Source: a bacterium
GTDB taxonomy: Bacteria; Planctomycetota; SZUA-567
Assembly: GCA_003245715.1 (NCBI GenBank)
Contig: QKCJ01000060.1
Span: 62,001-126,000 of the forward strand
Reading direction: 5' to 3'
Length of the DNA: 64,000 nucleotides
A program made the translations under genes and the position numbers. Of the stretch, positions 19,215-26,472 are shown piece by piece. How positions within the stretch are numbered: the stretch's first letter is position 1; each line of letters opens with the position of its first letter. The notes beneath the pieces were generated by a model. The model was not told the origin of the DNA. It saw nothing but the letters and a program-made list of their open reading frames with translations, and did no database searches.

Positions 19215-19256
19215 ATAGCAGGCGGCCGGCGTGAGTTGGCGGTCTGCTATTTTTTT
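19215..19256 (+). terminator. Intrinsic terminator after the SGNH hydrolase
   Basis: Stem ATAGCAG / CTGCTAT enclosing a GC-rich region able to pair internally, followed by a seven-T run. The remaining bases up to 19543 hold no gene that I can support. Confidence 0.7.
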
Positions 19257-19543
19257 AATACTCAGGTGTTGTAATTTTATTTGCCGCTTCATCCTATTTC
19301 TCTTGAAGATATTTTCAAACTGGGTTATAACATACAGCTAAATAAGCGTTTTGTGTGATAAATATGATTTTTGGTGATTGTCTGGCAGATTTATTTTGTC
19401 TGTGCTCTGGCAATTCAGGCTGGTAGACACCGGCTTGACTGGTTATGTGATTAAATTAGTGTATTTAGTTATTTGGGCGTCTGTAAATATTGCGCCTTGA
19501 TTCATTGCGGGGATGTGGTTGCTTTGCAGGAAGGGATAGAAAT

Positions 19544-20533
19544 ATGTTGCAGCGCAGCATTGGTGAGCTTAAGGCTTCGGTAATCGGTCTTGGGACATGG
19601 GCGATTGGCGGTTGGATGTGGGGCGGTTCTGAGGAGGAGGATTCTGTCAGGACTATCCACGCCGCGCTTGATAACGGGATTAACCTGATTGATACGGCGC
19701 CGGTTTATGGTATGGGTTTCTCGGAAGAGATCGTCGGTAAAGCCCTGAAGGGGCGGCGTGACCAGGCGATTATTGCCACCAAGTGCGGGCTTGTCTGGGA
19801 CTGCCGCAAGGGCGAGCATTTTTTTGATACCGGCCTTGATAATGTCAAGGAGGGCGGGGATTATAAAGTCTATAAGTACCTCGGCCCTGAGAGTATCCGC
19901 GTGGAGGTCGAGCGCAGCCTCAGGAGGTTGCAGACCGATCATATCGACCTTTACCAGACCCACTGGCAGGAGGCCACTACCCCGATAGCCGAGACGATGC
20001 AGGTTCTGCTTGATCTCAAGAAGGAAGGCAAGATCCGCGCGATCGGCTGCTCAAACGCGACTCCCGCGCAGATGGCCAAGTACGCGGATGTTGGCCGGCT
20101 TGACTCGGATCAGGAGAAGTACAATATGCTTGACCGTGACCATGAGGAGACGAATTTGCCGTACTGCAAGCAGTATGATGTGGCGTTTCTGTCATACTCC
20201 TCAATGTGCAAGGGGCTTTTAAGCGGTAAGATGGGGCCGGAGCGTAAGTTTAATAAAGGTGACCAGCGCTTGAATGATCCGCGTTTTTCTGAAGAGAACA
20301 GAAGGTATATTCAGACGATGCTCGGCGAGTTTCAGGTTATTGCTGAAAAACACAGCCTGACTACGGCCCAGCTGGTAACGGCCTGGACTTATAACCAGCC
20401 CGGTTGTACGCATACCCTGGTCGGTGCGCGCACGCCTGAGCAGGTAATGGAGAACGCCGACTGCGGTGAGGTAAACCTTAGTGATGAGGATAACCGCTTT
20501 ATCCGCAAGGTGCTTGCTGAATACGAAAAATAA
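19544..20533 (+). CDS. Aldo/keto reductase
   Basis: A 329-aa protein. The start at 19544 (MLQRSIGELKASVIGLGTW) has AAGGGA about 8 bases upstream; the frame upstream lacks support. The catalytic tetrad is visible: Asp in LIDTAPVYG, Tyr in VYG, Lys in IIATKCGLV and His in HIDLYQTHWQ. The phosphate-binding C-terminal block LVGARTPEQV indicates NADP(H) use. The closest general family is the YhdN/general stress AKR group. It reduces or oxidises a sugar or aldehyde. It is monocistronic with its own terminator, next to a sugar-acid catabolic operon. Confidence 0.88.
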   Translation: MLQRSIGELKASVIGLGTWAIGGWMWGGSEEEDSVRTIHAALDNGINLIDTAPVYGMGFSEEIVGKALKGRRDQAIIATKCGLVWDCRKGEHFFDTGLDNVKEGGDYKVYKYLGPESIRVEVERSLRRLQTDHIDLYQTHWQEATTPIAETMQVLLDLKKEGKIRAIGCSNATPAQMAKYADVGRLDSDQEKYNMLDRDHEETNLPYCKQYDVAFLSYSSMCKGLLSGKMGPERKFNKGDQRLNDPRFSEENRRYIQTMLGEFQVIAEKHSLTTAQLVTAWTYNQPGCTHTLVGARTPEQVMENADCGEVNLSDEDNRFIRKVLAEYEK

Positions 20534-20574
20534 CTCTCGGTCTGTCTTTTTGCTGCAGGCTGAATGGGGAAGAG

Positions 20575-20610
20575 AAGGTTGCCGACTTTTAAGTTGGCAA
20601 CCTTGTTTAT
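20575..20610 (+). terminator. Intrinsic terminator after the aldo/keto reductase
   Basis: 9-bp stem AAGGTTGCC / GGCAACCTT, extended inside by GACTT / AAGTT, followed by TGTTTATTT. The outer stem resembles the terminator after the ThuA-like gene at 58541. Confidence 0.75.
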
Positions 20611-20982
20611 TTGGGGATGGGGAGCGTAAACGCAGGACGGCCTGTAAGTATTAAAAACTTCGAATGGTTAAAAGCCAATATTGCCTGCCTGAACGTGTCT
20701 GAGGCGGAAAAAATTCGTGCTGAGAAGCGCCATGAATACTCTCTTCTTTTGAACATATTTTAGCAGATGTAAATATCCTTTCATGTGATTATTGCAATGC
20801 TGAAAACTCCCCTTTGCAATAAAACTCATCGCCTCTGTAAAACTGCACTTCTGAGCTGAAAAATTCATTTATACGATAAAAGTTGAATACTGTTACTTGT
20901 TTATATTTAAATGGTTATCTTTGTTGGCGTCCCGCCGGCAGCAGACATTTTGATTTTTGATAATTATATTAACTAAAATAAT
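20611..20982. other. Intergenic stretch without a supported gene
   Basis: About 370 AT-rich bases. A 66-codon frame exists on the minus strand at 20668-20868, but it has no ribosome site and no recognisable sequence. I see no RNA gene. Confidence 0.5.
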
Positions 20983-21010
20983 TTGCGTAGCTGTATTATT
21001 GCACTACAAT
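20983..21010 (+). promoter_or_regulatory. Candidate promoter of the sugar-acid operon
   Basis: -35 TTGCGT (20983-20988), a 16-base spacer and -10 TACAAT (21005-21010), about 30 bases before the ribosome site of the first gene. Confidence 0.4.
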
Positions 21011-21048
21011 ATTGTTTATTATTATATAATATAAATGGAGAGAGTCAA

Positions 21049-21753
21049 TTGAAGATTACATGGTTGGGGCAGGGGGGATTTCTTCTTGAATCGCAGGGGC
21101 AGAGGTTGTGTATTGACCCGTATCTGAGTGATCTGGTTGAGCGCCGACAGGGGTTGACCAGAATTTCGTCATGGATACCTGAGATTGCTGACATTAAGGC
21201 TGAGCATTATTTCTGTACGCACAGCCACATGGACCACTTTGATCCTGAGACGCTGCCGGTCGCGCTTGAGAAGTTTCCGGGGAGTAAGGTTCTGGGACCG
21301 CTGAGTGTGGTTGGTAAGTGTGCGGAGGTTGGCATTGACGGCAGCCGGGTTATGGAAGTAGCAGACGCGTATGACCTTGGCGCTTTTAAACTGACGCTTA
21401 CTCCGGCTTATCACAGTGACAAGGCTTCGCGCGGGGTTATCGTCGAGGCTGATGGCATTAAAGTTTATATCAGCGGGGATTCAGAGTATCGCGATTCATT
21501 GGTTGCCGATGTGAAGAAGTGTGCCGGTGGTGATCTTGAAGCTGTCTTTATCTGCATCAACGGTCTTTTTGGCAACATGAATTATGAGGACGCGGCCAGA
21601 GTGGTCAAGGAGTTGGCGCCCAAGGTTGTTTATCCGATGCACTATGGCCTGTTTGCAGAGAATACCATCGACCCGCAACCGTTTGTTGAGTTGTTTGCCG
21701 GTAGCGCTATTGAAGCTAAAATAATGACCGAGGGCGAGGCTTTCAGCCTGTAA
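21049..21753 (+). CDS. Metallo-beta-lactamase-fold hydrolase, UlaG-like
   Basis: A 234-aa protein read from a TTG at 21049 (KITWLGQGGFLLES), with GGAG 8 bases upstream; the upstream in-frame ATG at 20983 lies in promoter-like sequence. The zinc motif is THSHMDHFDPE (HxHxDH), with further ligands in TPAYHSD, SGDSEY and PMHYGLF. This set is typical of the UlaG/RomA branch, in which UlaG is an L-ascorbate-6-phosphate lactonase. It is the first gene of an apparent operon with an IclR regulator, a sugar-acid dehydratase and an SDR, so a lactone-opening step in sugar-acid breakdown is plausible but inferred. Confidence 0.8.
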   Translation: MKITWLGQGGFLLESQGQRLCIDPYLSDLVERRQGLTRISSWIPEIADIKAEHYFCTHSHMDHFDPETLPVALEKFPGSKVLGPLSVVGKCAEVGIDGSRVMEVADAYDLGAFKLTLTPAYHSDKASRGVIVEADGIKVYISGDSEYRDSLVADVKKCAGGDLEAVFICINGLFGNMNYEDAARVVKELAPKVVYPMHYGLFAENTIDPQPFVELFAGSAIEAKIMTEGEAFSL

Positions 21754-21780
21754 CAGATAGAGCAAAGGGGGCGTTGTTTT

Positions 21781-22587
21781 ATGTCAGAGAAACGTCAGGG
21801 CGGTGTGCAGTGCATTGGCCGAACCATAAGGATTCTGGAGTTTATTGCAAGCCGGGGCAAGGTTGGCAGTACCGAGATTTCGCGCGAGCTTGAATTGCAC
21901 GTGGCGACGGTGCATAACATTCTCTGCGAGCTTGTCAGTAATCACTATCTGGTCAATGTTGGGGGGCAGTATGTGATCGGCCCAGGCGTTACGGCGCTGC
22001 TTTCGCATTATAATCCGCAGGCCGCGCTTGGTGAGATAGTTCGTCCGTATCTGCAGCGGCTGGTTGAGAAGACTACTGAGACAGCTTCAGCGACAGTGAT
22101 GGTTGGTGACCGGGCGCATCTGATCGGCTTTGAGCAGAGCCGCAACTCTATTGGTGTTATTTACCCTTGCTGGGTCTGGGATGATCCTTTTCGTCTGGCC
22201 ACGGCGACGCTTCTGGTTTCGCAGAATTTTTCAGAAGAGCGTAAAGCTTCACTTTATGAGCGCCTTAAATATTCAGTCGGGCAAAGGGTTGAGTGCGATG
22301 AGAAGCTTAAACGGGCTGGCGAATTAAAGTATGTGATCAAAGATGATGCCGGTGACGGGCAGCAGGTGGCGATTGCGGTTGGGGTGTACTCAAAGGGTGG
22401 CTTGCCGGTTGCGTCTATCGGTATCTCGATACCGGTATTCCGCGTTACGCCGCAGGCGGTGAACTTTGGGCTTAAAGAGTTGATCGTGACGGCGCGCGAG
22501 ATTTCCGCCTCGCTTGGCTCAAAAGATCCTTATGAAAATGTTGATCTGAATTGTTTGGATATTCCTGATAAATTTGTGGAGAAATGA
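21781..22587 (+). CDS. IclR-family transcriptional regulator
   Basis: A 268-aa protein. The N-terminal winged helix is RTIRILEFIASRGKVGSTEISRELELHVATVHNILCELV, followed by the IclR effector domain (LVEKTTETASATVMVGDRAHLIGFEQS to the C-terminal VASIGISIPVFRVT). AAAGGGGG precedes the start. It lies within the operon, 27 bases after the UlaG-like gene, and its end overlaps or abuts the dehydratase start. IclR proteins commonly control sugar-acid and aromatic catabolism, so it is probably the local regulator. Confidence 0.9.
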   Translation: MSEKRQGGVQCIGRTIRILEFIASRGKVGSTEISRELELHVATVHNILCELVSNHYLVNVGGQYVIGPGVTALLSHYNPQAALGEIVRPYLQRLVEKTTETASATVMVGDRAHLIGFEQSRNSIGVIYPCWVWDDPFRLATATLLVSQNFSEERKASLYERLKYSVGQRVECDEKLKRAGELKYVIKDDAGDGQQVAIAVGVYSKGGLPVASIGISIPVFRVTPQAVNFGLKELIVTAREISASLGSKDPYENVDLNCLDIPDKFVEK

Positions 22588-22589
22588 AG

Positions 22590-23756
22590 ATGAAAGTAAC
22601 AGCAATTGAGACCTACATCTGTCATGTCTACCGGACCAACTGGGTGTTTGTCCGGGTGATGACGGATTCAGGTTTGTATGGTGTTGGTGAGGCGACCCTT
22701 GAGATGCGCGAGCTTGCCGTTGAGGCGGCCTGCAAGGAACTTGAGCGTTATCTGGTTGGCCGTGATCCGCACCGTATTGAAGAGTTCTGGTCTGAGATGT
22801 ACCGCGATGCTTACTGGCGTGGTGGTCCGGTTCTGATGAGTGCGCTTTCAGCGGTTGATATGGCGCTCTGGGATATCAAGGGTAAAGACCTTGGCGTGCC
22901 GGTTTATCAACTTCTTGGTGGCAAGGTTAGAGACGACATTCCATGTTACGCTAATGGCTGGTTTGCTCCGGCCAAGACCCCTGCCGAGTTTGCCGAGAAA
23001 GCGATTGCCGCGGTTGATGCAGGTTTCCAGGGCTTGAAGTGGGACCCGTTTGGCACTGCGTTTATGACTATTGAAAAGGCGGACTTCATCAAGGCTATCG
23101 AGTGTGTTGAAGCGGTTGTCGGCGCGGTCGGCCATAGAGCTGACATTCTTATTGAAGGGCATGGCCGCTTTAATGTACAGACTGCTGTCCGCATTGGTCG
23201 CGCGCTTGAACGTTTTGATATTCTGCTCTTTGAAGAACCGATTCCGCCGGACAACAAGGACGGTATCGCCGAGGTCAAGAGCCGGGTGCGTGTTCCGGTT
23301 TCCGGTGGTGAGCGCCTCTACAGCCGTTATGATTTCAAGGACTATCTCAGCCGTGGCTGTGTTGATCTGATCCAGCCTGATGTTTCACACGCCGGTGGTA
23401 TCTCCGAGATGAAAAAGATTATGGCGATGGCTGAAGCATATCACACTTCAGTATGTCCGCATAATCCGTCAGGGCCTGTTGCCAATGCTGCGACTCTGCA
23501 ACTTGCGGCGAGCTGCCCGAACTTCTATTTGCTTGAAACCATGAGTAGTGACGTTGCCCACCGCAAGGATGTAGCGAAGGAAAACATCAGCTTTGTCAAT
23601 GGCCGCATGCAGATTCCGAACGAGCCTGGTCTTGGTGTTGATATTGTTCCTGAAGAGATCGCCAAGTATCCGTACCAGCCGCGCAATCTCCGGCATTACC
23701 GTGGCGACCTGACTGATATCCGTCCGCCGGACGCGGTGTCATGGTTTAAGAAATAA
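22590..23756 (+). CDS. Mandelate racemase/enolase-superfamily sugar-acid dehydratase (galactonate dehydratase-like)
   Basis: A 388-aa protein. ATG 22590 is preferred over the in-frame ATG at 22584 because GGAG at 22578 gives 8-base spacing. Motifs: capping domain LYGVGEATLE, barrel KGKDLGVPVYQLLGG, a metal ligand in ILIEGHGRFN, FEEPIPPDN and SGGERLYSRYDF, and a catalytic His in VCPHNPSGPVA. This arrangement resembles DgoD-type dehydratases, which convert an aldonate to a 2-keto-3-deoxy acid. Substrate stereochemistry cannot be read from sequence. It is cotranscribed with the IclR regulator and the SDR. Confidence 0.88.
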   Translation: MKVTAIETYICHVYRTNWVFVRVMTDSGLYGVGEATLEMRELAVEAACKELERYLVGRDPHRIEEFWSEMYRDAYWRGGPVLMSALSAVDMALWDIKGKDLGVPVYQLLGGKVRDDIPCYANGWFAPAKTPAEFAEKAIAAVDAGFQGLKWDPFGTAFMTIEKADFIKAIECVEAVVGAVGHRADILIEGHGRFNVQTAVRIGRALERFDILLFEEPIPPDNKDGIAEVKSRVRVPVSGGERLYSRYDFKDYLSRGCVDLIQPDVSHAGGISEMKKIMAMAEAYHTSVCPHNPSGPVANAATLQLAASCPNFYLLETMSSDVAHRKDVAKENISFVNGRMQIPNEPGLGVDIVPEEIAKYPYQPRNLRHYRGDLTDIRPPDAVSWFKK

Positions 23757-23795
23757 GGGTGAAGTTTTTTTTAAAAACTGAAAGGTAGATAAAAA

Positions 23796-24569
23796 ATGGA
23801 TTTCAAGGGTAAGACGGTAATGATTACCGGCGCGGTGCGTAATACCGGTCTTGTTATCGCTCATGAATTTGCGGCTGCTGGTGCGCGGGTGATTGTTAAT
23901 GGCCGCAAGGCGGATGATGTTGAGCGTGTTTCAGCGGAGCTTAAAGAAAAGTACGGCTGTGTGACTATTGATGCGGTGCTTGATATCGCTGATGACAAGG
24001 CTGTTGATGAATACTTTGACAAGCTTGAGTCTGAGGGTGTGGTGGTTGATGTGTTGATTAATAACGCGGTTGTTCAGGTTCAGGGTTATAATTTTATTGA
24101 TACTCCTTATGATGAGCTGCTTGCCGGTTTTAAGATCAACTCAATCGGGCTTTACCATGTCAGCCAGCGCGTAGCGAAAATCATGCGCGCTAACGGTGGC
24201 GGCTCAATTGTTAATATCGGTTCAAACACCGCAATCCGTCCGGTCAAGAACCGTACGGCGTATGTTGCCAGCAAGGGCGCTGTTGACGCGTTGACTCGCG
24301 CGATGGCAATTGACCTTGCCGAGTTTAATATCCGTGTTAATACCGTGGTTGCCGGATATATCCACTCAGACCGCTGGCTCACACTGCCGCAGGGATCAAT
24401 TGACCGTCGCCACAAAAATATTCCTCTTGGCAAGGAGTGCGCTCCTGAAGATATCGCCAGAGGTGCAATGTTTATCGCTTCTGATCTTTCTCCACGCACC
24501 ACCGGCAGCAGCCTCGTTATCGACGGTGGTTGCTCAACACAACTCATTCCAAATGACTGCGACGTCTGA
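23796..24569 (+). CDS. Short-chain dehydrogenase/reductase
   Basis: A 257-aa classical SDR. Cofactor loop TGAVRNTGLVIAHEF (TGxxxxxG with Arg and Asn, a variant of TGxxxGxG), an NNAV motif, Ser in VNIGSNTA, YxxxK in YVASKGAVDAL, and C-terminal TTGSSLVIDGG. It follows the dehydratase by 39 bases and is followed by a strong terminator, so it is the last gene of the operon. It probably interconverts a sugar, keto-acid or alcohol in the same pathway. Confidence 0.9.
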   Translation: MDFKGKTVMITGAVRNTGLVIAHEFAAAGARVIVNGRKADDVERVSAELKEKYGCVTIDAVLDIADDKAVDEYFDKLESEGVVVDVLINNAVVQVQGYNFIDTPYDELLAGFKINSIGLYHVSQRVAKIMRANGGGSIVNIGSNTAIRPVKNRTAYVASKGAVDALTRAMAIDLAEFNIRVNTVVAGYIHSDRWLTLPQGSIDRRHKNIPLGKECAPEDIARGAMFIASDLSPRTTGSSLVIDGGCSTQLIPNDCDV

Positions 24570-24596
24570 TCTCTGATCTATAATATGTGTTCTCTT

Positions 24597-24630
24597 GGGG
24601 GCGTTTTTACAATGCCCCCATTTCTTTTAT
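24597..24630 (+). terminator. Intrinsic terminator of the sugar-acid operon
   Basis: 6-bp GC stem GGGGGC / GCCCCC with an 11-base loop, followed by ATTTCTTTTATT. It separates the operon from the GH39-like gene. Confidence 0.65.
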
Positions 24631-24659
24631 TCCCATCTTTTTTTTTGCGAGGAAGTAAA

Positions 24660-26147
24660 ATGAAGTTCGATAATTTTTCAGGACTAAAGTATATTGGTAA
24701 GCTGAAAAACAGGAAAAGTACGGAAATAAAGTCCTCACGTCTGGGGGTTGGTTTTGAATGCCTTGACCGTGATATGTGGGACAAGGAGCAGGCGTGGCCG
24801 GTGCTTGATGATCTTGGTGTAAAGTGGGCGCGGGTGCAGAGTGGCTGGGCGCGTACTGAAGAAGAGAAGGGTAAGTATGACTTTGCCTGGCTTGACGAGA
24901 TTGTTGACAAGCTTATAGAGCGCGGGGTTGAGCCGTGGATCAGTATCAGCTACGGTAATCCGCTTTACTGCGGCAAGGTTAATGTGGCTGCTCCGGGTAA
25001 GCCTGAAGAATTCATGGAGTGTGACAAGTTTGGCGTAGGCTTTCCGCCGGTTTACAGCCCTGAAGCGCGTGAGGGTTGGCAGAATTATGTTCGGGCGCTG
25101 GCGGAGCATTTCAAGGACCGTGTAACGCATTATGAGGTCTGGAATGAGCCGGATCTGCTCAGTTTCTGGAAGGCGCAGCCTAAGGCGGCGGAGTATGTTG
25201 ATCTGGTGCGTCTGACCTCTGAGCCGCTCAAGGCAGTGTTCCCGGAAGCGAAGCTGATTGCCGGGGCGATCGCCTGGGGAATGACGGTCTGGAGTCTGCG
25301 TTGGTTTGAGGATTGCATGAAGGCTGGCATGGGCGAGCATGCTGACATTATAACTTATCACGGCTATAAGTCTGTGCCTGAACGTCACAGCACGCAGGAG
25401 ATCGCGGCGTTTAATCATATCATTAACAAGTACGCTCCCGGTACTCCTTACTGGCAGGGCGAGGCGGGGATGCAGTCATACGTTCCTGAAGAGGCGATCG
25501 GTTCTGGAGCGCTCTCTACGATGAAGTGTACTGAAGAGATTCAGGCGCGGATGTTGCTGCGGCGTACCTTGCTTGAACTGAATAACGGCTGTTCAATGAG
25601 CAGTTATTTCCAGATGGGGGACTTTGCCCATTACTCCTCATGGCAGAGCGCGACTTATCATTACGGTCTGGTGCGTCTCAAGGACGGTTCATGCAAACCG
25701 GCGTATTATGCGCTGCAATCTCTTTGCACACTCCTGCATGGTGCTCTTGAAGACGCTTGCGGCCGAACTGCGGCGCATCTGAGTGTGAAAACCGATACCT
25801 CTGACCCGCGCGCGACCAAGGCTAATACCTGGAATGCGAACTTTGTCCGCGATGGCAAGCCGGTGCATTCCTGGTGGCTGCCGGAGTCGCTGGAGAATGA
25901 GCTGGAATACAAGACTGTTGATATGAGTATGTATGTTGACAGTGACCTTAGTCTGCCTGAGCCGGTGCTGGTCGATCCGCTGACACAGGAGGTCTACAGT
26001 GTCGAGTTCGGTTATGACAAGCGAACCTGCGGCGAGGAATGGATGTTTGACGATCCTGAGGCTCTGGGGATTATGCACTTTCCAAGCCTGCCGGTAAGTA
26101 TCGACCCGCTGATTCTTATCGACCGTTCGCAGATTGAACTTGTCTGA
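24660..26147 (+). CDS. Cytoplasmic GH39-like glycosidase
   Basis: A 495-aa protein. The start at 24660 has GAGG 8 bases upstream. No signal peptide. GH-A clan motifs: LGVKWARVQSGWARTEEEKG in the early barrel, the acid/base in VWNEPDLLSFW (Glu 163) and a likely nucleophile in YWQGEAGMQS (Glu 268). The NEPD context is typical of GH39 beta-xylosidase/iduronidase relatives. The C-terminus forms a beta domain. Next to sugar-acid genes, it probably releases a monosaccharide from imported oligosaccharides; the linkage is unknown. Confidence 0.8.
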   Translation: MKFDNFSGLKYIGKLKNRKSTEIKSSRLGVGFECLDRDMWDKEQAWPVLDDLGVKWARVQSGWARTEEEKGKYDFAWLDEIVDKLIERGVEPWISISYGNPLYCGKVNVAAPGKPEEFMECDKFGVGFPPVYSPEAREGWQNYVRALAEHFKDRVTHYEVWNEPDLLSFWKAQPKAAEYVDLVRLTSEPLKAVFPEAKLIAGAIAWGMTVWSLRWFEDCMKAGMGEHADIITYHGYKSVPERHSTQEIAAFNHIINKYAPGTPYWQGEAGMQSYVPEEAIGSGALSTMKCTEEIQARMLLRRTLLELNNGCSMSSYFQMGDFAHYSSWQSATYHYGLVRLKDGSCKPAYYALQSLCTLLHGALEDACGRTAAHLSVKTDTSDPRATKANTWNANFVRDGKPVHSWWLPESLENELEYKTVDMSMYVDSDLSLPEPVLVDPLTQEVYSVEFGYDKRTCGEEWMFDDPEALGIMHFPSLPVSIDPLILIDRSQIELV

Positions 26148-26172
26148 GCAATACCGGAGTGATCTCTTTCCT

Positions 26173-26200
26173 GCCGCCCTTTTAGTAGGGCGGCTTTTTT
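26173..26200 (+). terminator. Intrinsic terminator after the GH39-like gene
   Basis: Perfect 7-bp stem GCCGCCC / GGGCGGC with an 8-base loop, then six T residues. Confidence 0.85.
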
Positions 26201-26346
26201 GTTGCTGCATTGTTTGGCTCCTGCTCTGCGAAGTAATATTATCGGACATCAGAAGTATGGAATTTGGTGGTTGTTAAATAAGTTTGTTTATTTGTAAATA
26301 TATTTCGGTTTGGTGATGATTTTATTACTTGTTTTTTCTTTTTTTA

Positions 26347-26373
26347 TTAAGAAAGGCCTTAATGCGCCGTAAA
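26347..26373 (+). promoter_or_regulatory. Sigma-28-like promoter of flagellin gene 1
   Basis: TTAAG (26347-26351), a 14-base spacer and GCCGTAAA (26366-26373). The known sigma-28 (FliA) consensus is TAAA-N15-GCCGATAA. The same two boxes with the same 14-base spacer precede flagellin gene 2. The predicted start lies near 26380, giving a leader of about 90 bases. Confidence 0.6.
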
Positions 26374-26396
26374 TAGAGATGACGTTGTGTCGTACT

Positions 26397-26418
26397 CCGG
26401 GAGCATGGATGCTTCCGG
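26397..26418 (+). promoter_or_regulatory. Flagellin 1 leader hairpin A, GGA in loop (CsrA-type site)
   Basis: A 9-bp stem (CCGGGAGCA / TGCTTCCGG, one G-U pair) closes a TGGA tetraloop at 26406-26409. The loop and closing pairs match the established CsrA consensus ACAxGGAxGU closely (here GCATGGATGC). A second hairpin with a CGTG loop and no GGA follows at 26420-26435. Confidence 0.55.
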
Positions 26419-26451
26419 GCGGTTACGTGTAACCGTTAAAATGCTGGGCTT

Positions 26452-26470
26452 GGTAATCACGGAGGATACC
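26452..26470 (+). promoter_or_regulatory. Flagellin 1 leader hairpin B enclosing the ribosome site
   Basis: Stem GGTA(A)TC / GATACC with a bulged A closes the loop ACGGAG. The loop carries the Shine-Dalgarno GGAGG together with the lower stem, 7 bases before the TTG start. Protein binding here would block ribosome access. Its GGA lies 54 bases after that of hairpin A. Confidence 0.55.
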
Positions 26471-26472
26471 TC

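Noticed and set aside
20668-20868. 66-codon minus-strand frame in the intergenic region
   Set aside because: No ribosome site, no promoter and no recognisable sequence.
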